Origin: an uncultured Duncaniella sp.
GTDB taxonomy: Bacteria; Bacteroidota; Bacteroidia; Bacteroidales; Muribaculaceae
NCBI GenBank assembly: GCA_910588795.1
Contig: CAJURI010000053.1
Span: 1 to 15,192 of the forward strand
Direction of reading: 5' to 3'
DNA length: 15,192 nt
The position numbers were made by a program, and so were the translations under genes. Shown one piece after another: positions 1 through 6,248 of the stretch (within the stretch, counting starts at the first letter, position 1; every line of letters starts with the position of its first letter). Below the pieces are notes generated by a model. It was not told the origin of the DNA, did no database searches, and was given only the letters and a program-made list of their open reading frames with translations.

Positions 1-9
1 GGTTTGTCT

Positions 10-36
10 GATACTTTCCGATTTTGGTCGGGTATC
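10..36 (-). terminator. Hairpin just 3' of tmRNA, possible terminator or processing stem
   Basis: A GATAC/GTATC stem (10-14 with 32-36) continues as CCGA/TCGG (18-21 with 28-31) around a six-base loop, with a three-base bulge on one side. It starts six bases past the mature 3' end of ssrA on the minus strand. No T-run is visible between the stem and the window edge, so it may be a 3' processing element rather than an intrinsic terminator. Confidence 0.4.
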
Positions 37-41
37 GCAAG

Positions 42-437
42 TGGAGCTGGAGGGGTTTGAACCCTCGTCCAGACGCCGGAGCAATGAGCTTTCTACATGC
101 TTATTCTCATCTTATTTTTCGTGCCGGAACAGGCAAGAGACGACCAATTCCGACCTTATCCTCTAAAGATCTCGGCGATTATCGAGGCTTTTATCGCCAT
201 ATTTCCGATTTACCTGCACCACCGTTTCGATCCGTCTCGGAAAAAGGACAATCGGGTGATGTCTCGTCTCCACAACTGTTGCAGAGATAAAGTTAATCTA
301 CTGTACTTCGATTAAGCAGCGAGAGCGTAGTTGTTTTCGCCATTTGAATTTTTGATGTCTCTGATTATAGAGTGTGGGCATCATCACTCTGCATGCTTAC
401 TCACCACCTCAAAACGCTGTCAAAGCCAGTCAGCCCC
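42..437 (-). ncRNA. ssrA: tmRNA (transfer-messenger RNA)
   Basis: Minus-strand tmRNA of about 396 nt, which rescues stalled ribosomes together with SmpB and adds a degradation tag. The 5' end GGGGCTGACTGGC (from 437) pairs through seven acceptor-stem positions with the 3' end CAGCTCCA (49-42), with one G-U pair. The T-arm contains GGTTCAAACCC. The tag reading frame lies at 341-312 and encodes GENNYALAA followed by TAA, the type of tag expected in Bacteroidetes. The CCA end is not encoded: the genome continues CTT after the discriminator A, so CCA must be added after transcription. The gene is divergent from groESL. Two short plus-strand reading frames across it are shadows of this RNA. Confidence 0.97.
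312..341 (-). other. tmRNA proteolysis-tag reading frame, GENNYALAA plus stop
   Basis: Read on the minus strand, the codons are GGC GAA AAC AAC TAC GCT CTC GCT GCT TAA. The ALAA end is the usual C-terminal degron recognised by ClpXP-type proteases. The resume codon is GGC (Gly). Confidence 0.93.
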
Positions 438-455
438 GTAAAATGATAAGTCTTG

Positions 456-488
456 CAAAGTTACGCAATCTCCGGAAACATGCCAAAA
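456..488 (-). promoter_or_regulatory. Bacteroidetes-type promoter of ssrA
   Basis: On the minus strand the -7 box TAACTTTG (463-456) matches TAnnTTTG exactly. A -33 element TTTTGG (488-483) precedes it after 19 bases. The expected start is near 449-450. This leaves a leader of about 12 nt upstream of the mature tmRNA 5' end at 437, which would need removal, presumably by RNase P. Confidence 0.8.
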
Positions 489-651
489 GCACCCGTATCA
501 TTTAACATTCCTTAACTCACAACATTCCAAAATTCGCAGGACTCAACAACTTACAATACCCCACAACTCTCCGCACACCGCAAGCCGGACATCTCCAATC
601 ATGAACAATCCTCAGCCCGCAATTGTTATCACTTGGATTGGTGGCAAAGAT
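489..651. other. Gene-free stretch between the ssrA and groES control elements
   Basis: No convincing gene is seen here. A 63-codon minus-strand frame (517-708) runs over the groES promoter, has an unusual composition and no recognisable domain, and is rejected. No exact plus-strand TAnnTTTG box is present between 489 and 772. Confidence 0.5.
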
Positions 652-677
652 TGACATTTTGTCAGTCCCGACTGACA
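652..677. promoter_or_regulatory. Overlapping dyad operator upstream of groES (TGTC-N10-GACA)
   Basis: An eight-base perfect inverted repeat, TGTCAGTC (660-667) and GACTGACA (670-677), is separated by CC. A further half-site TGACA (652-656) forms a second dyad TGACA-TTT-TGTCA with the left arm. The larger dyad fits TGTC-N10-GACA, the motif known for the E. coli sigma-54 activator GlrR. Its centre lies about 22 bases upstream of the -24 GG of the sigma-54-type promoter, closer than most enhancer sites. It does not resemble the HrcA (CIRCE), CtsR or HspR operators. The presence of a site is well supported; the identity of the regulator is inference. Confidence 0.6.
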
Positions 678-688
678 CCGTCGCATAT

Positions 689-703
689 TGGCACGACATT
701 TGC
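689..703 (+). promoter_or_regulatory. Sigma-54 (RpoN) -24/-12 type promoter of groESL
   Basis: The sequence TGGCACG-ACAT-TTGC matches the RpoN consensus TGGCACG-N4-TTGC at every core position. Exactly ten bases separate the GG (690-691) from the GC (702-703). The predicted start is near 714-716, giving a leader of about 57-59 nt before the groES ATG. A one-mismatch housekeeping -7 box (GACATTTG, 695-702) lies inside it, but no TTTG stands at the right distance upstream, so the sigma-54 reading is preferred. Confidence 0.72.
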
Positions 704-772
704 CACATACCATAACCGGAATCTCTAAATTGATCCAGAAAAACAACAAAAACTAATAATCATATACACACT

Positions 773-1048
773 ATGAACATCAAGCCATTAGCCGACCGCG
801 TGCTCATCCTTCCCACACCGGCCGAGGAAGTGACCGCAGCAGGCATCATCATTCCTGACTCAGCAAAAGAAAAGCCCCTGAGAGGCACTGTAATCGCTAC
901 CGGCAACGGTACCAAGGACGAAGAAATGGTAATTGAAAAGGACGACGAGGTACTCTACGGCAAATACGCCGGCACCGAAATCGAGATCGAAGGCACAAAA
1001 TATCTGATAATGCGACAGAGCGACGTACTCGCCGTTATCGAACGATAA
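773..1048 (+). CDS. groES: Co-chaperonin GroES (Hsp10)
   Basis: A 91-residue protein, slightly shorter than the usual 94-97. It forms the heptameric lid of the GroEL chamber in the cytoplasm and binds through a mobile loop. The N-terminus MNIKPLADRVLI is the classic GroES start, with PLADRV as signature. The mobile-loop region around residues 16-30 (EEVTAAGIIIPDSAKEKP) ends in a conserved KEKP-like segment. The roof and C-terminal strands (VLYGKYAGTEIEIEGTKYLI, then VLAVIER) match the family. The start codon follows an A-rich leader without a strong Shine-Dalgarno sequence. groEL follows after 56 bases with no terminator between, so the two form one operon driven by the promoter at 689-703. 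Confidence 0.97.
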   Translation: MNIKPLADRVLILPTPAEEVTAAGIIIPDSAKEKPLRGTVIATGNGTKDEEMVIEKDDEVLYGKYAGTEIEIEGTKYLIMRQSDVLAVIER

Positions 1049-1104
1049 GCCCCCTCCTCACCTTTTCCTAACAGAAACAGAATAAAACAAAAAACAGAAC
1101 CATC

Positions 1105-2742
1105 ATGGCAAAAGAAATCAAATTCGACATAAAGGCCCGCGAGGAACTCAAAAAAGGAGTTGACGCCCTCGCCGATGCCGTAAAAGTAACACTCGGCCCA
1201 AAAGGACGCAACGTGATCATCGAGAAAAAATTCGGAGCACCCCACATCACCAAGGACGGTGTGAGCGTAGCTCGCGAAGTTGAGCTCGAAGACCCCTTCC
1301 AGAACATGGGCGCACAGCTCGTCAAGGAGGTAGCTTCCAAGACAGGCGATGACGCCGGCGACGGCACCACCACAGCCACCGTGCTTGCCCAGGCAATCGT
1401 AAACGTAGGACTCAAGAACGTAGCCGCCGGAGCCAATCCCATGGACATCAAGCGCGGTATCGACCGTGCCGTTGCCATCGTAGTCGAAGGCATCAAGGCT
1501 CAGAGCGAAGAAGTAGGCGACGACTTCAAGAAGATTGAAGACGTGGCCCGCATCTCAGCCAACAACGACGAGGCAATAGGCCGCCTGATAGCCGAGGCCA
1601 TGAAGAAAGTAAAGAAGGAAGGCGTGATCACTGTCGACGAAGCCAAGGGCACTGAGACAACCGTCGATATTGTCGAAGGCATGCAGTTTGACCGCGGATA
1701 CATCTCACCTTACTTCGTCACCGACACTGAAAAGATGGAGTGCGTGATGGAGAATCCTTTCATACTCCTCTTCGACAAGAAGATATCCAACATCAAGGAC
1801 ATACTTCCCGTGCTTGAAGCCACCGCACAGAGCGGACGCGGCCTCGTGATCATCTCGGAAGATGTCGATCAGGAAGCACTCGCCACCCTCGTTGTCAACC
1901 GTCTGCGCGGATCGCTCAAGGTATGCGCAGTCAAGGCTCCCGGTTTCGGTGACCGTCGCAAAGAGATGCTTGAGGACATAGCAATCCTCACCGGAGGCAC
2001 TGTGATATCCGAAGAAAAGGGCATGCAGCTCGCCAACGCCACAGTAGAGATGCTCGGACGCGCCGAGAAAGTCACCATCAACAAGGAAAACACCACCATT
2101 GTCAACGGTGCCGGCAACAAGCAGAACATAGCAGCGCGCGTGGCTCAGATAAAGACTCAGATCGAGCAGACCACGAGCGACTATGACCGCGAGAAACTTC
2201 AGGAGCGTCTTGCCAAGCTCGCAGGAGGTGTAGCCGTGCTTCACATAGGCGCACCCAGCGAGGTAGAAATGAAGGAGAAGAAGGATCGCGTCGACGACGC
2301 CCTCAGCGCGACACGCGCCGCCATAGCAGAAGGTATCGTCCCCGGCGGAGGTGTGGCCTACATACGTTGCGTCAAGCTCCTTGAAGGCATCAAGGGTGCC
2401 AACGAGGACGAGACCACAGGTATCCACATCATACTCCGCGCCATTGAGGAGCCTCTCCGCCAGATCGTAGCCAACGCCGGACAGGAAGGCGCAGTCGTAG
2501 TACAGAAAGTAAAGGAAGGCACAGCCGACTTCGGCTACAATGCCCGCACCGACAATTATGAGAACCTCATGGCTGCCGGAGTCATCGACCCCGCCAAGGT
2601 TACAAGAGTAGCACTCGAGAATGCGGCATCAATCGCAGGAATGTTCCTTACCACATCATGCGTGATAGCCGAAAAGAAAGAGGACAACCCTGCCCCCGCA
2701 ATGCCGGCTCCCGGCATGGGTGGAATGGGCGGCATGATGTAA
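1105..2742 (+). CDS. groEL: Chaperonin GroEL (Hsp60)
   Basis: A 545-residue, full-length group I chaperonin that folds client proteins in an ATP-driven tetradecameric chamber with GroES. Visible hallmarks are the N-terminal AKEIKFDIKAREELKKG, the nucleotide-binding LGPKGRN (30-36), and the phosphate-binding GDGTTTAT (85-92). The equatorial motif EGIVPGGGVAYIR and the catalytic aspartate in the VDDALSATRAA segment are also present. The C-terminus is a short GGM-rich tail (GMGGMGGMM), as in typical tail-bearing GroEL proteins. It is second in the groES-groEL operon. Long antisense frames, one of 240 codons, are artefacts of biased codon use. There is no sign of truncation. Confidence 0.99.
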   Translation: MAKEIKFDIKAREELKKGVDALADAVKVTLGPKGRNVIIEKKFGAPHITKDGVSVAREVELEDPFQNMGAQLVKEVASKTGDDAGDGTTTATVLAQAIVNVGLKNVAAGANPMDIKRGIDRAVAIVVEGIKAQSEEVGDDFKKIEDVARISANNDEAIGRLIAEAMKKVKKEGVITVDEAKGTETTVDIVEGMQFDRGYISPYFVTDTEKMECVMENPFILLFDKKISNIKDILPVLEATAQSGRGLVIISEDVDQEALATLVVNRLRGSLKVCAVKAPGFGDRRKEMLEDIAILTGGTVISEEKGMQLANATVEMLGRAEKVTINKENTTIVNGAGNKQNIAARVAQIKTQIEQTTSDYDREKLQERLAKLAGGVAVLHIGAPSEVEMKEKKDRVDDALSATRAAIAEGIVPGGGVAYIRCVKLLEGIKGANEDETTGIHIILRAIEEPLRQIVANAGQEGAVVVQKVKEGTADFGYNARTDNYENLMAAGVIDPAKVTRVALENAASIAGMFLTTSCVIAEKKEDNPAPAMPAPGMGGMGGMM

Positions 2743-2780
2743 TGCATTCCGCATCACATCTGCGACAGACCGACACAACC

Positions 2781-2796
2781 GCCTCATAACAGAGGC
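2781..2796. repeat. Short GCCTC/GAGGC hairpin
   Basis: GCCTC (2781-2785) and GAGGC (2792-2796) surround ATAACA. It lies 38 bases past the groEL stop. It is weak alone but shares its arm sequence with the larger hairpin that follows. Confidence 0.35.
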
Positions 2797-2808
2797 ACAC
2801 ACAATAGA

Positions 2809-2858
2809 CAGAAGCCTCAAGATGAATCCCCCACAAAGGGAAGCTCTTGAGGCTTCTG
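2809..2858 (+). terminator. Long hairpin downstream of groEL, terminator-like without T-run
   Basis: A perfect 14-base stem (2809-2822 with 2845-2858), core AGAAGCCTCAAGA/TCTTGAGGCTTCT, encloses a 22-base loop. The loop has its own TCCC/GGGA pairing (2827-2830 with 2838-2841). GCATGCC follows instead of a T-tract. It may therefore stabilise the 3' end of the groESL mRNA, or act as a Rho-independent stop only in part. Confidence 0.5.
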
Positions 2859-2993
2859 CATGCCATATCCGAGGCATCCCGGCCTGCGCCTACCATACGG
2901 ACACAAAAAAGCCACATCAGAGCAAGATGATGAAACTCCGAATGACAGGATTTGAGTGCTGAGCCGTCCTTTGTAATCCTCCGGGCAATACTT

Positions 2994-3016
2994 GCCTCCC
3001 CCGTGGGGGATGAGGC
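2994..3016. repeat. GC-rich inverted repeat in the groEL-pulA spacer
   Basis: TCCCCC (2997-3002) and GGGGGA (3005-3010) are separated by GT, and are flanked by GCC (2994-2996) and GGC (3014-3016) with a TGA bulge. It is a compact structure of unknown role. The flanking sequence CATCCCCCAC on the minus strand resembles ATCCCCCAC in the loop of the hairpin at 2809-2858. Confidence 0.4.
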
Positions 3017-3113
3017 CCGCCATTGGCCGGCTAAGCTTGTCTCGGTATTTCAGAATAAATTGAAGAGTTTCCCAATCGTCTCTGATGTGGTGTATTTTTA
3101 TAACGCAAATTTA

Positions 3114-3157
3114 CGCCATTTCGTTTTATTATCCAAACGAAATGGCGCAAAATTTTT
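3114..3157. terminator. Bidirectional terminator between groEL and pulA
   Basis: A perfect 13-base stem CGCCATTTCGTTT (3114-3126) / AAACGAAATGGCG (3135-3147) has an eight-base loop. On the plus strand it is followed by CAAAATTTTTT (3148-3158). On the minus strand it stands directly after the pulA stop codon, preceded by AAAAAATTTT. It is the best candidate for ending both convergent transcripts. Confidence 0.75.
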
Positions 3158-3158
3158 T

Positions 3159-5153
3159 CTATCGCTCACGCGCAAGAATAAGAGCAGAAGTGCCGGGCAC
3201 CATGACTCTACCGCCCTTGCTTTTGCCAAGTCCGTCAGCCTTTAACCTGCCGTCCTCGGCTATCACTGTCCAGTCACCGCGCGGTATTTTCACCTCTCGC
3301 GGCTCGACCGAGCCGTTGAACACCAGCTTGATCTCCTTCCACTCGTCTCCATTGGCATGGTCTACGAGCGAATACGATATCACCCCGGGCTGAGTCTTGT
3401 CAAACTTCAGATGTCTGGCGACATCGCCGGATGTAGTCATGCGGAACGCCGGATGCCCCTTGCGAAGCTTAATCAGTTCCTTGTAATAGTCCATCTGTGC
3501 GGCATTGGCATGCTTGAGATTCCAGTCTATGGCATTTATGGAGTCGGGGGAACGGTAGGAGTTGTGGACACCCTTCTTGTCGCGGAACACCTCTTCACCG
3601 GCAAACATGAACGGAGTGCCCTGCGATGTGAAAACTATCGTCTGGGCCAGACGCGCAGCTCTCTGACGCTCGGCGTCAGTAGCATCAGGCATTGACTTAC
3701 GCAGTTTGTCCGTAAGCATCAGGTCATCGTGGCACGACACATAGTTTATGACCTGAGTCGGGGCCGCCGCATAGGGAAACTTGGAATTGGCACCCTTTGA
3801 ATAATCCACCTGCGGATGATCGGTCGCACCCACTATCCCTATCTTCACCGTCTCCTCAAGGCCGGGCTTGCCTGTGGCGAAACCGCGGTCGGCGGCATCG
3901 GTATAATGCCCCTTTATAGCGTCGCGAATGTCATCGCTGAACACCGCTACCTGCGGCATTTTTGACACATTCTCCTTCAGGGCGCGCTGCTCCACCGGGA
4001 GAGGAGAGTCACCGGCGGTCCACCCCTCGCCATACACGAATATGTCAGGATTGATCTCCTTGAGGGCAGCCGCCACCTGATTCATTGTCTCGATGTCATG
4101 TATAGCCATGAGATCAAAACGGAATCCGTCGATATGATACTCCTTAGCCCAGTATTTCACCGAATTGATAATAAAGTCCCTCATCTGCTGACGCTCCGAG
4201 GCCGTCTCGTTGCCACATCCCGAGGCATCGCTGTAGGATCCGTCGGGAAGGTGGCGGTAATAATATCCCGGGGCCGTAAGCGAAAAATTGGAGCCGTCAT
4301 TGTCGGCAGTATGGTTGTACACCACATCCATGATCACACCTATGCCATTGTCGTGCAGCGACTTCACCATCTCCTTCACTTCCCTCACACGAGTGCCTGG
4401 ATCAAAAGGATTTGTGGAATACGACCCGTCCGGGACATTATAATTGAGAGGGTCATACCCCCAGTTGTATTGGTTGGCAGGGAGATTGGCCTCATCAACA
4501 CTATTGTAGTCATATGAGGGAAGGATATGCACATGGGTCACGCCAAGCTCCTTGAGATGGTCGATACCGGTAGCCTCTCCAGTCGGGTTGGATGTGTCAG
4601 GCTCTGTCAGTGCCAGGAACTTCCCCTTGTTCACGATCCCCGATGACGGATCAATCGAAAAGTCGCGGTGATGCATCTCATATATCACAGCGTCATTGAT
4701 GTGACTTATGGCAGGTCCCTTGTCGTTGCGCCACCCTTCCGGATCGGTCAAACTCATGTCGATTATTGCGGCGCGCTCCCCGTTGGTCCCGACCGCTTTG
4801 GCCCATACACCGGGAGTCTCCTTAAGCCACTTGCCATCATGCCTTATGGCAAAAGTGTAGAACTTACCGTATAGTTTCTCGGGCACAGACGCCACCCATG
4901 TTCCACCCTCGGATCGCGACATGTCAATAGTCTTTTCAGCCGGAGTGTTAAGCCCCGACGGATAAATTGTCACTCTGGCAGCCTCAGCCTCGGGCGACCA
5001 GAGCCTCCAATGCGTGCCGCCGTCATCCACTGTCAGCTCAAGGTCAGAGCCTGAATAGACGGGATAGGCAAGATACTTAGAGTCGATGCTCTCTGCTGAT
5101 GTCTCCATGGTGCAGCACAATGCGATACTTGTAAATACCGGAATGATTTTCAT
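3159..5153 (-). CDS. pulA: Exported type I pullulanase (GH13)
   Basis: A 664-residue alpha-1,6-debranching enzyme for pullulan, amylopectin or glycogen fragments. The first 20 residues look like a signal peptide, with probable cleavage after METSA; the Cys-Cys pair at 13-14 lacks a good lipobox, so lipidation is doubtful. An N-terminal CBM48-like beta-sandwich (about 36-125, with RLWSPEAEAARVTIY) precedes the GH13 barrel. YNWGYDP (229-235) is the type I pullulanase signature. GH13 regions are DVVYNH (276-281), GFRFDLM with the nucleophile Asp347, YGEGW with the acid/base Glu376, and YVSCHDD with His475 and Asp476. The usual YVSxHDN ends here in Asp477. It is a lone gene with no Sus-type transporter or regulator beside it, separated from its upstream neighbour by a strong terminator. 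Confidence 0.95.
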   Translation of the reverse strand: MKIIPVFTSIALCCTMETSAESIDSKYLAYPVYSGSDLELTVDDGGTHWRLWSPEAEAARVTIYPSGLNTPAEKTIDMSRSEGGTWVASVPEKLYGKFYTFAIRHDGKWLKETPGVWAKAVGTNGERAAIIDMSLTDPEGWRNDKGPAISHINDAVIYEMHHRDFSIDPSSGIVNKGKFLALTEPDTSNPTGEATGIDHLKELGVTHVHILPSYDYNSVDEANLPANQYNWGYDPLNYNVPDGSYSTNPFDPGTRVREVKEMVKSLHDNGIGVIMDVVYNHTADNDGSNFSLTAPGYYYRHLPDGSYSDASGCGNETASERQQMRDFIINSVKYWAKEYHIDGFRFDLMAIHDIETMNQVAAALKEINPDIFVYGEGWTAGDSPLPVEQRALKENVSKMPQVAVFSDDIRDAIKGHYTDAADRGFATGKPGLEETVKIGIVGATDHPQVDYSKGANSKFPYAAAPTQVINYVSCHDDLMLTDKLRKSMPDATDAERQRAARLAQTIVFTSQGTPFMFAGEEVFRDKKGVHNSYRSPDSINAIDWNLKHANAAQMDYYKELIKLRKGHPAFRMTTSGDVARHLKFDKTQPGVISYSLVDHANGDEWKEIKLVFNGSVEPREVKIPRGDWTVIAEDGRLKADGLGKSKGGRVMVPGTSALILARER

Positions 5154-5342
5154 AATTTATATATGGAAAGTAAGTATGATAAAATGACAGCATAGCCATT
5201 ACACAAAAGGACAAAAAGACAAAGAAACAATCATTATTTTCAGCTCTCTGAAAAAGTTCTTGTTTGCTTTGTCTTTTTGACCTTTTCGTATATCTGTCTC
5301 TATTGTGAACGGATTGTCTGAGATATGATGCGCGGACGCGGA
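5154..5342. other. Intergenic region upstream of pulA
   Basis: These 189 bases are dominated by the terminator hairpin at 5205-5286. The 50 bases left for the pulA promoter contain only a poor -7 candidate on the minus strand (TACTTTCC) without a matching TTTG upstream, so the pulA promoter is not resolved. Confidence 0.4.
5205..5286 (-). terminator. Long near-perfect inverted repeat, terminator after the lipoprotein gene
   Basis: The left arm (5205-5230) and right arm (5260-5286) are complementary over about 26 bases with one mismatch and one extra base. Between them lies a second hairpin TTTTCAG-CTCT-CTGAAAA. On the minus strand the 3' arm is T-rich (TTTCTTTGTCTTTTTGTCC), so the stem also supplies the U-run. 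It closes the surE-to-lipoprotein transcript and insulates pulA. Confidence 0.72.
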
Positions 5343-6224
5343 TCAGTCAACCTTTATGACAAGGAAGTTGGATACCTGCCAGAACTTTGTCGGATTGGTT
5401 ATCCTCAGGACCTTTTGTCCGTTGACATCCACTATCTGATAAGAATCCTTCGGCTGGCTTGTCATCACCTCGGCCTTCTTGCTGTGGGTAGGGATCTCGG
5501 TGAGAGTGCGCTTGTCGGCAGTCTGGAAATAATCCATATCGAAATCACCCTTCATGACCTTGGTCTTGCGCAGGAAGCCCGACGAAAGGATGTTACGCTC
5601 CTTAAGTTCCTTGCTGTTGCCTATGGCATAATAACATGCGTTGAGTTCGGCAGTTGCCTTGTCAGCCTCAGCCATGGCTGCATCCTTCAGCTCACGCTCG
5701 TTGGCGACATCTGTGCTTAGCGAGTCAACTCGGGTGTTGAGAGTAGTCACTGTGGTGCTGAGCTCCTCGATCTTTATGTTGGCTGAAGCCAGCTGGTTGG
5801 TGAGGGTGGCAATCTCGGTTGTCTGGTCAGCGATCTGGGCCTTCAGGTTGGAAATTGTGCGTTTGAGAGTAGTATTCTCCCCACCCTCCTTTGCAAGACG
5901 GGCCTCAAGGTCGGCAAGACGCTGCCTGCGTTCCTGCAGAGCCTGCTGGATAGCGATCATATCGTTGCGTATCTGCTCCTTGCGAGATGCCGATTCAGCT
6001 CCGAGACCTCCGGGGGTGCTTACGATCTTCTCAAGGTCCTTTATCTGGGCCATACCGTCGGAGATGTCATTGACAAGCACCAGAAGGCTGTCCTGTGTAG
6101 CGAGCGTCTCACTAAGATCGCCTTTGAGCTGCTGATTCTGAGCCTCAGCCTCACGAAGCTTGTCACCGTTGCAACCGGTAAATATAGCGGCTGCCACAAT
6201 TGCTATTGATGCAATTTTTTTCAT
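5343..6224 (-). CDS. Coiled-coil lipoprotein of unknown function
   Basis: A 293-residue protein. The N-terminus MKKIASIAIVAAAIFTGC is a lipoprotein signal peptide with Cys18 as the likely lipidated residue (FTGC lipobox). Residues about 22-205 form a long Leu/Glu/Gln/Lys-rich heptad-like coiled coil. The C-terminal 90 residues are a compact domain with strand-like segments (SYQIVDVNGQKVLRI, SNFLVIKV) that I do not recognise. The CNGD start lacks the acidic stretch usual for surface-exported lipoproteins, so a periplasm-facing anchor is more likely. It starts 24 bases after rsmI and is probably the last gene of the surE operon. The architecture suggests an envelope spacer or scaffold, but that is inference. 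Confidence 0.85.
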   Translation of the reverse strand: MKKIASIAIVAAAIFTGCNGDKLREAEAQNQQLKGDLSETLATQDSLLVLVNDISDGMAQIKDLEKIVSTPGGLGAESASRKEQIRNDMIAIQQALQERRQRLADLEARLAKEGGENTTLKRTISNLKAQIADQTTEIATLTNQLASANIKIEELSTTVTTLNTRVDSLSTDVANERELKDAAMAEADKATAELNACYYAIGNSKELKERNILSSGFLRKTKVMKGDFDMDYFQTADKRTLTEIPTHSKKAEVMTSQPKDSYQIVDVNGQKVLRITNPTKFWQVSNFLVIKVD

Positions 6225-6248
6225 ATTCTCTTAATGTTGAAAAGTGAT

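Larger units (their letters stand above)
2743..3158. other. Gene-free, hairpin-rich spacer between convergent groEL and pulA
   Basis: No plausible gene is seen in these 416 bases. The small frames on both strands lack recognisable domains. The stretch holds four hairpins: a short one at 2781-2796 (GCCTC/GAGGC), a long one at 2809-2858, a GC-rich one at 2994-3016, and the terminator at 3114-3157. Three of the four contain GCCTC/GAGGC arms or part of them. Confidence 0.6.

Noticed and set aside
24..315. Two overlapping plus-strand reading frames of 72-88 codons
   Set aside because: They lie antisense inside the tmRNA gene, whose acceptor stem, T-arm and tag frame are all recognisable.
660..677. 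CIRCE (HrcA), CtsR or HspR operator for groESL
   Set aside because: The dyad sequence does not match TTAGCACTC-N9-GAGTGCTAA or the CtsR and HspR consensus motifs.
517..708. Minus-strand 63-codon frame upstream of groES
   Set aside because: It covers the sigma-54-type promoter and dyad, has no recognised domain and an unusual composition.
1705..2427. 240-codon antisense frame inside groEL
   Set aside because: GroEL on the plus strand is unmistakable. The antisense frame arises from its codon bias and has no domain or start context.
2817..3023. Possible small protein or gene remnant in the groEL-pulA spacer (minus strand, 68 codons)
   Set aside because: No recognisable domain, it spans two hairpins, and there is no start context. 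Treated as non-coding spacer.
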